From Rutpela maculata (lineage: Eukaryota > Arthropoda > Insecta > Coleoptera > Cerambycidae), in contig OW386289.2 of the NCBI GenBank assembly GCA_936432065.2, positions 36,723,903-36,787,902 of the forward strand: a stretch of 64,000 bases of DNA, read 5' to 3'. Below are positions 46,238 to 57,852 of this stretch, one piece after another. A model generated the notes under the pieces. The model was given only the letters and a program-made list of their open reading frames with translations, searched no databases and was not told the origin of the DNA. Made by a program: the position numbers and the translations under genes. How positions within the stretch are numbered: the stretch's first letter is position 1; each line of letters begins with the position of its first letter.

Positions 46238-48656
46238 CAGAGGTGTAGCTAGGCTACATGGGGCCCCGTGGCGACAAACATTTTGAAACATACAGACAAT
46301 ACTGATGCGCAAAAATTTTTCTTTTAAATATCTAATTTCAATAATACGTTTTGCACCGATTTCAATTTGATATTAGGTAATAAGATACAGTTCCTTGCTA
46401 CTTTCCACTAATAGATAGACAGATATTAGTAAAACTGAGTGAAATTTTGTTTTTTACTTTTTAGAGATATTTTTGAAGACTTTTTGAAGGCGGTTCGATT
46501 TTTTTTTTTAGTTTTTTCAACCTTCTTAGTAGCTTGTGTTCTTTTATTTAACTTCTACATAGTGAAGGAAACTATTGTGAATTTTTATTATATTGGGTAC
46601 CATGTGAATGTTGCCAGGAAAATAATACCCTGTTGTTTGTGAATTAATTGAAATTACCAGCAACTCCAACAAATCTTTGAATATGGAAAATACGCTCCAC
46701 TATATATAGAGACACACTGATACAAGTGACACCTCAGAAAGCAAAATTGTTTATGATTGATCCGCATCGACCGTGTCCCGCGATGCACTCGAGATGCTCG
46801 CCTACACTCAGGGAAGACGGGAAATTTCGAGTTGATATATAGAGTAGAAACCACATCGCTACGTATGCGAATGAACACGATACTATTATTAATATTACTT
46901 TATCGAAAAAATGTTACAGACCAATTACAGAAAGTACAAACTGGGAATTAATTGTATTTTTTGTTTATTGATGTAGGATTAATAATTTCGGAGATATTTA
47001 ACTCTATATTTTGCATCCAAGTGTTTTGAAATTACCTTTAAAGTTTAAAATGCATTTTTTTAAAAGCAAGTGCTTTAAATGAGCAAAAAAATTTGAGCAT
47101 CTAGGTAATGCCACATTTTAACGTAAAACTGTATTTGAGATTTTTTTTTAAATTACTAACTAATTAGAGTAACGAAAAATATAAATACGCCCATTTTTCC
47201 GTCATAACTTCTTTATCTCTTATGCTACAGAAACGAGTAAAAAATAATTTGAAAGCGCAATTAATTAATTAAGTTAAGTATTCTTGCGATTATTCAACCA
47301 ATATGATTAATAGAAGAATAAGCAAGAATTTTTCGCAATCTAATTTGATTTATACCTAAAATCCCCCCTAAGATAGAGGAAAAAATAATAATAATAGTTA
47401 AAAATAATGTTATTTTTAATGTGTATATTAAAAGAATCATTGGAGCGATTTTTTGTCAAGTTAATAAAATTAAGCAATTTAATCAATTTAGTCCTTCCAT
47501 AACTTCGAAATGAAATTATGAAATTATGGAATTAAAGACAATTGTCTTTAATTTCATTTCTTAGCATGCGTGACGCAGGTGTCACAATTTCTGAGATATT
47601 TAACATTTAAACTGCATTTTTCGTCTCATAAACGTTCGGACGCCATTTCTAAACTTTCATATCTCCGAAACTATTAAATCTATGTAAATAAATAAAAAAT
47701 CGAAATTCATTATCAGTTTATGAGCTTTATTTTTGGTCTCTACCCATTTTCAATAAAACTAATATTTATTGAGATATTTGGAAAAGGAAAAAAGTACGTT
47801 TTATCGAAAATACCTTTATAGTTTAAACTGCAATTTTTTCTAAAGCAAGTGCTGTATACAAATGAAAAAATTTGAGCATCTACGTCATGCTATATATTAA
47901 TGAGAAACAGTGTTTGAAATTCCTTTTTTTTATTTACTGTCTAATTACAGTAACAAAATGGCGACTTTGTTATTAAAAAAATGTGAAGACGCACATTGCT
48001 TCGGTCATAACTTCTTTGTTTTTTATGCTACAGAAACAAATTAAAAAACAGTTGAAAGCTTAATTAATAGCCTATTATTCTACCTATTAGCATTCTTGAA
48101 GTAGGTTCTGAGATATTTAACTCTCACTCTAAATAATTATCTTATGAACTCTTGGATGCCAAATATAAACTTAAATATCTCCGAAATTATTAATCCTACA
48201 TCAATAAACAAAAAATATAATTAATTCCCAGTTTGTACTTGGTCTGTAATATTTTTTCGATAAAGCAACACTTTTCGAGATACTTGACGAAAGCCGTTTG
48301 GAAATACCTTTTTTTTAAGCTAAAATCGCAATTTCGAAGTCGTTATAACTTAAAAACTATCAATTTGTGTGAAAAATTGCATAGAACATTTTCTTCTTAA
48401 AATTTGATTCTTTTTCAGCTCCAATAAACATATATATTTTTTAAGTGCCACCCCCTGAGCAAGCCCTCGCACAATGTAGCAACTTTTCTGTGAAGCATTT
48501 ACTATTATACTGCCAAAAATGAACGAAATCCGTTCAATATGACATTATTCGGAAGTTTTGCACATTTTTTACCTCTAGGCACTGTACTATAACGCGATAT
48601 TAATATTTCGTGGGATGGGGGGGGCAACTGCACGCCCGTCTGTAGCTACGCCTCTG
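46238..48656. mobile_element. hAT-type non-autonomous element, 2.4 kb
   Basis: It starts CAGAGGTGTAGCTA and ends TAGCTACGCCTCTG. Flanks ATTTATCA (46230-46237) and ATTTATTA (48657-48664) agree at 7 of 8 positions, as expected of an ageing 8-bp duplication. No transposase motif is seen. The interior is itself built of repeats: inverse arms at about 46897-46997 and 48174-48264, and direct repeats (AGCAAGTGCT, TTTGAGCATCTA, ATGCTACAGAAAC) spaced about 800 bp apart. Confidence 0.8.
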
Positions 48657-48889
48657 ATTTATTAAACGTTATACTCAGAGACCATGGATATAGACAGTCA
48701 ACAATGAAGAATGTTTATTTTATCATTTGGTAAGATCTACACATTTTCTTCGGGTTAAATTGTCGGATTCTTTAATATTTCCATTAAAAAATCTAATAAA
48801 AAATAGTAATTCATGCAACAAGTACGTACGTACATTAGTGCTTTTTTCATGAATGGACACACGAGCCGTAGCTGAGTGCGGAAATTTCA

Positions 48890-49760
48890 TGAGTGAAGAA
48901 AGGCACGAGTTTCATACAATATTTTTTCTACGACAGTCCTCAATTTCCATATTTAGACAAATAAATTCCAAAATTAGCTTAAACAACAAAACGTAAATTC
49001 ATAATATGACATTTCTGTAGCGAAGATCGTGACACAACTTCAATTGTTTTCAATGCATTCATGGATCCAGCTGTACATAAGTGTGAAATAATGTTATTTT
49101 TGCTGAAATCGATCGGTAATGTCTACATTTTCGGCGCGATTTCAAATCAAAAAATGTACAATTCCAGTGTTTTAGTCCGTTGCTAAGAAACTATCAGAAA
49201 ACAGACCGGGAAAGATCCGTTGCCAAGCAACAATCAACAAAACTGTACGGGAATGTTACTTTCCGGGCCTAGGCCAGGAAAGTAACATTCCCGTACGGTT
49301 TTTTATGTATATTTTAGACAGTAAATAAATACACGCAGATAAAGCAACTCACATTAAGATTGCATTTATTAGTAAGCAGTTAGATTGTGATGAAGAAATG
49401 TTATGCATTAATACAAATCCTTAATTATAAAAATACTGATTGTGATTTAAGAAAAAATAGTATGTGTACTTCGGTGTGAAAGCACATTCCCGGACTTCGA
49501 TGCTTGAACAATTTGCATCGTCGTCCGGGAATGTATTGCTTTCACACCTAAATACACAATATACTATTTTCTGAAATCGATCAAGAATGTCTACTTTTTC
49601 GGTGCAATTTCAGCAAAATACGCTATTCTAGTATTTTAATGCGTTGCCAAGCAACTATCAGAAAACAATAGGGGAAAGTTAACTTTACCGGAAAGTTTTT
49701 TATATATAAAAGTTACTTTCCCGGTCTAGGCCGGGAAAGTGACTTTCCCGAAGTGCTTTT
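48890..49760. repeat. Hairpin-rich duplicated unit
   Basis: Two related blocks (about 49103-49215 and 49572-49676: GAAATCGATC, TTGCYAAGMAAC, TATCAGAAAACA) each lead into a palindrome with a CCGGGAAAGT-type core (49241-49300 and 49711-49744). A third hairpin, with a stem of over 40 bp, lies at 49457-49567. Non-coding. Confidence 0.7.
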
Positions 49761-49770
49761 TATATATATC

Positions 49771-50105
49771 TTATACTCCAGTCAGACAATATGACTTCTG
49801 TTCTAACAAATTATATCCTTCATTTAAAAAAAAATCGATTTATTTTAGTGTTTTAATGAAAATTTTGAAAATCGACAACGAGATCACTACGGCATAAAAA
49901 ATTATTCAAGGTCAAAGTTCACAAAAACCGTTTTTTGGGAATATCGCGCTTTGTATGGCTAGGAAGTCAATTGAGGTTATTATGAAAATGAAAGATAATG
50001 AAATTCCGCACAAAAATGATCTCTTCCATTTTTTCTGTACAACGAACGGTTTAGACAAAAATGTGCCTCGAAATTTCCGCGCAAGGCATAATATATATTT
50101 TTTTA
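49771..50105 (+). repeat. Left inverted repeat around errantivirus element 2
   Basis: It matches the inverse of about 61040-61361 (AAATTATATCCTTCA, AATCGACAACGAGATC, CTACGGCATA). Taking out the gypsy leaves a TIR element of about 1 kb into which the gypsy jumped. A small frame at 49955 lies within it and is not supported as a gene. Confidence 0.75.
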
Positions 50106-50357
50106 TTTTGATTAAATTTTGGACAATTCTGAACAAGTTTCATTAACAAAATTTTCCGACAAAAAAATGCTTAATGTGATTTCTTGATTTTCTCCGCATA
50201 TTTTGGTACCACAGGCTTTGCATTTGTAGGAGGCGAATGTTTTTCTGGCCATAAGTAGATCCTAAGTTATTCTATACTTTAGTAAAATTTGATTCAAATT
50301 GAAAGAAAAATAAAAAAGTTGGTGTTACCATTTCAAGTGAAACACATTGTAAATATA

Positions 50358-50720
50358 TGTTATATAAAATTATACGCTTATTACCAAGACTTAGCCATAA
50401 CAAACCTTCACAGGTATATCATATTACATGATAACGACTTCTCTTATTAATTGCTTATCTTAGAGATATTATGTTTCACCTTTGTTTCTCACATTTTATG
50501 ATGACTGTCGAATTGCATTTCCTTTGTTCCATATTTTGCTTACTCAGGTTCTGAATGTTATAAATACGACTAAACACGCTTTGTTAAATCAGTTATTAAA
50601 CTCAATTAGAATGCAACACTTCTAATTTATTATTATATTCCTTCTCCAAGAGCCAACGTTGGCTCCATGTAACTAAATAAAAGTTTTTAAAAAGTCATTC
50701 ATGTGAACCGTGATCTAACA
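50358..50720 (+). repeat. 5' LTR of errantivirus element 2
   Basis: TGTT...AACA, 363 bp. A TATAAATA near 50560 may be the promoter, and AATAAAAG near 50676 a poly(A) signal. The palindrome GAGCCAACGTTGGCTC is at 50650-50665. Confidence 0.95.
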
Positions 50721-50721
50721 T

Positions 50722-50737
50722 TGGCGCAGTCGGTAGG
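50722..50737 (+). promoter_or_regulatory. Primer-binding site, tRNA-Ser type (element 2)
   Basis: TGGCGCAGTCGGTAGG one base after the LTR, the form used by 17.6, 297 and ZAM. Confidence 0.85.
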
Positions 50738-50907
50738 ATCCGTAAACATCATCAGAACAAGAAGCCTAACTGGTAGTGAAGCGCAAAAGAACAAGGACAA
50801 CATCTGCAGAAGGTGCCTAACTAGTGCGTGTACATCTGCGAGAACAAGGAGACCTTCCTCACTGGTGGTGGCGGATCCCAATCCCTTGACGGACGAAGAA
50901 CCTACCC

Positions 50908-50930
50908 ATGGAGATGAAATTAACGTAAGT
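50908..50930 (+). promoter_or_regulatory. Leader ATG and splice donor for env mRNA
   Basis: ATG at 50908 is followed after five and two-thirds codons by a consensus donor, GTAAGT, at 50925. The same arrangement is kept in element 1 (about 26640-26650, minus strand). Errantivirus env is known to be made from a spliced RNA. Here the phase fits the acceptor at 58452. Confidence 0.75.
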
Positions 50931-50995
50931 CATTATAAGAATCATCTCGTACCATTTTATTATTTTATTATTTTTCGCAACTTATTTTATTAAAA

Positions 50996-51226
50996 GTGTA
51001 TTATACTGCTAATACACTCGGCGCACAAAGCCAGTTCTCTTGTCAAAGTGAATCCATTCCTTTACAAACGCAACGAAACAAGTTCATTTAATTTTAAGTT
51101 TATTTATTTTCGTATTATACTGCTAATACGGTACAATTGTGTATTATACAGTTAATGCACAATTTCTCTACGCACGCAACGTAACAATCCAATTCAATTT
51201 AATTTTCGTATCATACTGCTGATACG
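50996..51226 (+). repeat. Four TACTGC-loop hairpins in the leader, element 2
   Basis: Hairpins at 50996-51017, 51111-51130, 51136-51163 and 51207-51226. Stems GTGTATTA, CGTATTA, ATTGTGTATTA and CGTATCA each pair with their inverse (one G-T pair in the third). Loops are TACTGC, TACTGC, TACAGT and TACTGC. Confidence 0.9.
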
Positions 51227-51274
51227 CAATCAATTTCCTTACAATTCAAACAATTTCTAAATAACAAAAGCAAA

Positions 51275-52669
51275 ATGCCAGATAGAGCTCAACCAGAGAC
51301 AGCTCAACCAATAGCACCGGCATCAGCCGAACAACAACAACAACAACAACAACAACCACAACCAGAGCAAATTGAGCCTTACAAGCTCTCTGAAATATTT
51401 TCTCTAATACCTGAATTCGATGGCAATGCCATTAATTTACAAACATTCCTCAACTCCTGTCATTGCGCCCAAAGCATGACAATTGGAGATCAAAAAATTC
51501 TTTTGACCGTCCACATAAAAAATAAATTGAAAGGCAAAGCTGCCGAATTAATTAATTCACGTAACCCTGGCACCTGGCCAGAAATCAAAGCACTATTGGA
51601 AACCCACTTTGGGGATTCCAGAGATCTAACGGCCCTAATTCAGGACCTACAACGAATTCATCAATTACCCGGTGAATCCGCTTTAACATTTGTTTCGCGT
51701 TTACAAACGCACAATGCGAAAATGCACGCTGCAGTGCAAAAGCAAAATTTAACCTCGACACAAAGAACCGCACAATCCGACCTCATCGAAACGATGACTT
51801 TAAATAACTTACTAACGGGTTTAGAACCAAACTTAGGCCGTATCATACGTGCCAGCAACCCTCCAAATATATTGAAAGCTGTAAGTAGAATTCGTAGAGA
51901 GCTACAACTTTCTTATTTCGAGCAACAGAAATTTCCGAAAAATAGTCCGGTAAAAAATCCCGCTTTACAACAAAAACGACCAACTTCAAATTTCCAACAA
52001 AAATTCTGTTCATTTTGCAAGCGCAATGGACATGTAATAAACGAATGTCGTACAAGGCAACAGCAACTGTCTATGCCATCAACATCAAATTTCCAGAGAC
52101 CAAATTATCAAGGAAACCCAAATTTCCAAAATTTCTCTCAAAACAATCAATTTGGTCAGAGGACATTCCCTCAAAACCAAACTAATCAACCTCAAAATAG
52201 GCCCTCAACTATAAGGCCGAATCCAAACTTTAACCAACAAACACCGTCAGCTATTTAACCTAACCCAAATTTTAACCGCTTTAACCAGCAAAAAGCTCAT
52301 CATTTAAATTACGAACCTTACGATAATTATGCCGATCAATTTAATCAATACAATGACTATTCACCCGATTATCAAAATGTAAGTGACAGTTATGAAAATT
52401 ACGATTTAGAAAACGCTCAAAGCTTTTCAGAGAATTATACAGCTAATTCCCCATATGAACAGTACGAGAATTATACTGCTAATTCTCAAACGCCACAGGA
52501 GGATTATACTGTTAATCCTCAGGATTTTCGATTAGATCCGGAGTACCCCACGGATACTCCAACACAGCAAACAGACCAATTCGACCAAATAACAAATCAA
52601 ATACGAACGATGAATTTCAACGACAGTTTCGACCCGTCGCTGAACTTCCCGGAACAAGGGTTCATGTAG
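51275..52669 (+). pseudogene. gag: gag of errantivirus element 2, internal stop codon
   Basis: ATG 51275. A glutamine run lies at residues 20-30, then a helical capsid-like region, a CCHC knuckle (CSFCKRNGHVINEC) near residue 250, and a Gln/Asn-rich linker. An in-frame TAA at 52256-52258 ends the first 327 codons. The same frame then stays open for 136 more codons, rich in Asn and Tyr, to TAG 52667-52669. Conservation of that distal part in element 1 suggests that the stop is a disabling mutation, though readthrough cannot be excluded. Three hairpins lie in the distal part. Confidence 0.85.
52432..52520 (+). repeat. Three TACTGC-loop hairpins in late gag, element 2
   Basis: GAATTA/TAATTC (52432-52449, loop TACAGC), GAGAATTA/TAATTCTC (52466-52487, loop TACTGC) and GAGGATTA/TAATCCTC (52499-52520, loop TACTGT). 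Confidence 0.85.
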
Positions 52670-55600
52670 AAACGCTATCACACTCATTGTTGACCGTAAA
52701 TTCAAAAAATCTATACTACATTAAAGACATCACAAACAAATTCAAAATTCTAATCGATACTGGCGCAGGTATCTCTATCTTTAAACCAAAAACAGCGGAA
52801 AATTACAAACGGAGATTTTCAGAAAACGTAATTATACAAGGTATAACCGATCAGAAAATTACTATTAGTGAATCTGTTCTTATACCCTTCACTGATAACG
52901 ACCCACATAAAGTTTACATCTACGACCTAGATATCAATTTTGATGGACTGATAGGAGTTGATTTCCTAGAGCACTATCATTGTATTGTCGACATAAGAAA
53001 TAAACAATTAATAACCAATTTCAAAACGGTACCACTTTTCAAAGTAACCGGCGATTCGTCGAAACCCGAATACGACAAAATCCAATCAAACCACAACCCT
53101 AATCAAAATAAGATCCAAATTGAAGGCCGTACCGAAAAAATTTATAAACTAAAATGTAACCTTAGAAACACTGACGCTATTTTGCAAGCGCAAGAGAATG
53201 AAAAAGTCCGTTTACCTAATGCTCTTGTTAAAGTAAACGAAAACGGAGAATTTTTAACAACAATAATCAATGCTAATGTCATCCCGAAGACTGTCGATTT
53301 TTCCAATTTAAATTTAGAACCTTTACAAAAATTTAAGTCAATTTTTAACTTAAACACGCAAAATTCTGACCAACACCTAACGACGGACAGATCCTTCGAA
53401 ATCAGGAACGAATTGCGCTTGGATCATCTAAACGAAGAAGAGGCCGAAATAGTAACGCAGCTTTGTTTAGACTTTCAAGATATATTCTATTTAGAAGGAG
53501 ACAATTTGACTTTTACCAACGAAATCAAACACCCTATTGACACCGACAATTCCCGACCGATATTTACGAAATCGTATCGTTATCCTCAGGTCCATAAAGA
53601 AGAAGTTAAGTCGCAAGTATCGAAAATGTTAAGTCAAGGTATTATTCAACCCTCAATCTCACCTTGGTCCTCTCCTGTCTGGGTAGTTCCCAAAAAACTG
53701 GACGCTTCTGGTAAACAGAAATGGCGCGTTGTAGTCGACTACCGCAAACTCATCGAGGTTACAATCGGTGACAAATATCCTCTACCCAACATTTCCGATC
53801 TTTTAGACCAACTTGGCAAATGCCAATATTTCACAACCTTAGACTTGGCTTCTGGTTTCCACCAAATCGAAATTAATCCCGCAGATATTCAAAAGACTGC
53901 TTTCACAGTTGAGAACGGTCATTATGAATTCGTGCGAATGCCATTTGGACTCAAAAACGCTCCATCAACCTTTCTAAGAGTTATGGATAACATCCTGTTA
54001 GGTATTCAAAATGAACGATGTCTCGTCTACATGGACGATATTATTATTTACTCCCCTACACATTTCCCGTCTAACTGAAGTCTTTAAACGCCTTCAAAAA
54101 GCCAACCAGACAAATGCGAGTTTCTCCGCAAGGAAGTCGCTTATTTAGGACATCTCATTACAAAAGACGGCGTAAAACCAAACCCTTCGAAAGTTGACGC
54201 TATCTTAAATTTTCCTCAACCGAAAAATCCAAAAGAAATTAAATCATTTCTAGGCTTAGCCGGATATTATAGGCGCTTTATCCCTAATTTCTCCAAGATA
54301 ACCAAGCCCCTTACAAAACTACTACAAAAAGACATACCATTCCTCTTCGACAATGATTGTGTAAATTCTTTTCAAAATTTGAAACAAACATTAACAACGA
54401 CTCCGATATTAATTTACCCTAATTTTGATGAACCTTTCGTTCTAACCACTGATGCGAGCGCATTTGCCGTCGGCTCAGTGCTGAGCCAGGGGCCCATTGG
54501 CAAAGATTTACCCATTGCCTATGCTTCTAGAACCTTGTGCAGCGCAGAAACTAAGTATTCAACGATTGAACGCGAGCTTTTATCGATAGTATGGAGTGTA
54601 AAGCACTTTAGACCATATCTGTACGGTAGAAAGTTTAAGCTTGTAACCGACCACAGATCACTCACCTGGCTATTCTCTATAAAAGACCCAGGAAGCAGAC
54701 TTGCCCGTTGGCGACTCAAATTAGAAGAGTACGACTACGAAATAATTTATAAACCAGGCAAAGTCAATAAGAACGCGGACGCACTTTCCAGAATCAAAAT
54801 TAATCATTTTTCCGAATGTTCCAAATTCTATTCAAAGGTCCTAGCCGCGAATGACGAAGAGTCAGACGACGACAAAAACCCAGACGATAACAACGAAATC
54901 ACTAACGAACAAATTTCCCGAGAATTTGAAACTTTCACCAACCTATATAAAACAACATCTTTAATAGACTATTCAAAAATCAAAGCCTCAAACAAACAAC
55001 TCTTATACCGAGAACATAAAGATATTATAACCTTCTTCCAACAAAATAACTTACAAGACCTACATCACAAAATTATTGAGGACATATTCGAAGAAAACCC
55101 CGAATTTCATAACGATAAAATCAATATTGTATCAAGCAAAACAGTCAGACATAGGAGATATTTTATCATTCCTCTACCTTTTGATATCGAATCTGTAATT
55201 GAACATCTATTTTTGGTATCATTTAAAAATCAAGATGTTTTAGACCTTTCTAAGACATACTTTGTCGAAAATAACCTAGACCTCCCCATACTCGAAATTC
55301 TATCATTCATTTTTGCAGAAAAAGATTTAAAAGTAGTAATTTGTCAAGATATCGTCAGAACTGCCGACGAAGATGAAATCCCAATTATATTGGAGCGAAA
55401 TCATTTTGGTAAAAATAATCTACACCGCGGAATAAATGAAACGATTCGAAGAATTAGAGAAAAATACACTTGGCAAGGTCTAACTAAAGACGTTGAAAAT
55501 TTTATAAAAAATTGCGAAACTTGCCAAAAGACTAAAGTATGCCGGAAAAACCTTAATAACCCTCTAGTAGTCACAGAAACCCCAAGAACACCATTCGAAA

Positions 55601-56090
55601 GAATCAATATCGATCTATTTGAATTCCCCACTCGAAATTACGCTTTAACCATTCGCGACGAATTAACCAAATTCACGCAAGCATATGCAGTCCCGGATAA
55701 ATCCGCAAAATCTGTCGTAAACACTTTGTTGTTATATTTTCAACATTATGGTACCCCATTAAGAATCCATTGCGATTACGGTGGCGAATTCGACAACCAT
55801 TTGCTAAAAGATCTCTTGTCATCGGGCCCAAGGCCCAGGCCCAAGAAAATAAAAAAAATTAATAAGATTAAATTATCCAGACATAATTTAATCTCACAAC
55901 TCAATGTTCAGGCCTTCTGCCAAGCTGGGGTTGCATTCCCCAGAAGGTAACATAAGCCCTCAGCAAATAATATTAATATCATTTCAAGTCACCCTGTAAA
56001 CAAATAAAATTCATAAACATTAACATCCCATAAAACACTCGCTCCACGATGTGTTTAGTTCAACTGCCATCGACCAAATGCCGAGTCCGG

Positions 56091-56365
56091 CGCCAATATT
56101 CTTGGCTAAAGATGTCGGTCTCGGATGACTGGGGCCGGGCAGCAGAAGAGGCCTTAGCCAGCAAGGTCCAACGAGCCAGGACCCAGGGAGGTGGACCGAA
56201 ATCGTCTGCACCGCTCACAATTGTGAGTGGGGCCGACGTAAAGTAAGTTCGCCCGCCCTGCACGAGGCTGGTCCCCGGTCTACAGCGATGTACTGGGGTA
56301 AAGGGCAATAGTCCTGCCCGGCCCCAGACATCCGAGACCGACATCTATAGCCAAGAATATTGGCG
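56091..56365. repeat. Inverted repeat with 52-bp arms inside the insertion
   Basis: The arms at 56091-56142 and 56314-56365 are inverse copies with two mismatches, starting CGCCAATATTCTTGGCT. A smaller palindrome, CTCACAATTGTGAG, lies between them. This could be a MITE inside the insertion. Confidence 0.8.
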
Positions 56366-57307
56366 GATTGGGCAGTCTAGTTCGAACAGCGATAGCGTCC
56401 ACGTCGTGTCTTGCTTAACTAACTCTTTTAATTTGTACAATTAATTGTTCATTTTTCGCTGTTCGTTTTGTTTTGATAAAACCTTTAAATTAACTTTCTT
56501 AAATTATTAGGGCAGTTCTTAGGGAAGTAATAAATTCAACTCGAGATTTTGGTGTGTACAACACTACACACCAAAATATTTAAAGAAAGAAATCGCAGTG
56601 CTCAGTCACACGGCTATAGTCTTTACCAAGATTGGCCCATCTATAGCCAACAGTCCCAATTGATGCTAGTTCCTGTTAACAACGTGGATGACAGCAAGCG
56701 AGGTGGAATTTATTGTAGGGTACGTCCAGCAGCAGTGGAACTTCGACATAAAAAACCGTCTATGTTTAGACGTGTGGTAAATCCATATTTAAGAATCGCA
56801 TACTGACGCACCGACCTCCAAAATTCCAGTACCTACTCTCCACTCGCTACTCCAGCTCCCAGTGTCCAGCCAAACTATCCAACGAACTCCAGCTCCAGTC
56901 CTTGTGAAAGATCCTGAACCATTCCACTACCTGTGATCCAGATCCTTGGTTAGCCTGACCCTCTTACAGGGGTCTATATACAGTGGTGATCTCACTTAGG
57001 GCTCACCGACGCCACCGACAACAAAGTCTGACGTCAGTGCCCCGGGTGAGAGCGTGCCCCGTCGGGTTAAAGACGGTGAACGAGAGCGAGAACCTTTGAG
57101 ACTGGCTTGTAAGCCATTGGGGTTCTCTCTCGAGTTCACTAAGCTCGCGAAATTAAATTCAGACCGGCTTCACCTCCTTAGCTAGTGACAGACAGACAGA
57201 CAGACAGGGAGCCCTACACCGGTGACCTTCAGCCACCAGGCCCCGTCTGTAACGGACTTTTAGTAGGTAGCGGCATTGCACTAAGTATTAGTCAATCAAT
57301 TGGGAAA

Positions 57308-57852
57308 ATGTCGGAACAGAATCTCATGGATTCGACAATACCAGCGTCGGCCACGCATCCGTGGGAGGAGGTTCTCGGAGGCGTCCTTCAGACCCCCGGG
57401 GATGCTTCCCCACTGCAGCACCAGGTGCCTCACACCGCTGCCGCCGAAACGGATACTCACTCAAATCCTTTTGAAATTCACAGCAGGGCTGAATATTTGG
57501 CGCCCAACGTAAACAACCGTTCGGCTGAATATTTGGCGCCCAACGTAAACAATAATTCTGCTGAATATTTGGCGCCCAACGAAAACAATAATTTTGCTGA
57601 ATATCTGGCGCCCAACGTAAACAGTCGCAGGGCTGAATATTTGGCGCCCAGACAAATTCCACGAGGAGATGCTTATCATCTATCGGCACCGGAGCTGGCG
57701 CGTCACGCCGGCCCGGAGCCGCTGCCTTCAGCAACCACGCTGCAAGCGGGCCAGCCCCAAGGCCACTACGTCCTGCAGGTCCCGACGTCGCTTCACGACG
57801 TCGCCGACGCCGGAGACGCTTTGGGCCTAGCTGGGCCGGACCCTTGTAGACA
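57308..57852 (+). CDS. Open frame in the insertion, gag-like by position only
   Basis: The frame is open from 57185; the first reasonable ATG is 57308. It codes for about 180 residues to the insert end, then runs on into integrase sequence. The middle consists of five 12-residue repeats of the AEYLAP type. The rest is Pro/Ala-rich and has no zinc knuckle. I recognise no family. It may be the N-terminal part of a truncated gag, or merely an open GC-rich frame. Confidence 0.35.
57491..57652 (+). repeat. 36-bp minisatellite containing a tRNA-Lys PBS-like motif
   Basis: GGCGCC recurs at 57499, 57535, 57571, 57607 and 57643, exactly 36 bp apart. Three of the five copies read TTGGCGCCCAACG, and a fourth differs by one base (CTGGCGCCCAACG). 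TGGCGCCCAACG is the start of the tRNA-Lys-type primer-binding site of many retroelements. Confidence 0.85.

Larger units (their letters stand above)
55817..57852 (+). mobile_element. GC-rich 2,036-bp insertion in integrase, LTR-like ends
   Basis: CTCT at 55813-55816 is repeated at 57853-57856, and the uninterrupted sequence is known from element 1 and 40991-41575. The insert starts TGTC and ends GACA. TG...CA ends with a 4-bp duplication fit an LTR retrotransposon or a solo/derivative form, but I find no repeated LTR pair inside it. Its base composition is far richer in G+C than the host element. Confidence 0.75.

Noticed and set aside
46439..46642. Hydrophobic 67-codon frame resembling a membrane protein
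   Set aside because: It lies in AT-rich interior of a hAT-type element, where random frames rich in Phe and Leu are expected.
50703..50993. A 96-codon frame across the LTR end and leader, equal in length in both gypsies
   Set aside because: It lacks an ATG start and overlaps the primer-binding site and splice donor; equal length follows from near-identical sequence. Only the short leader ATG used for env seems meaningful.
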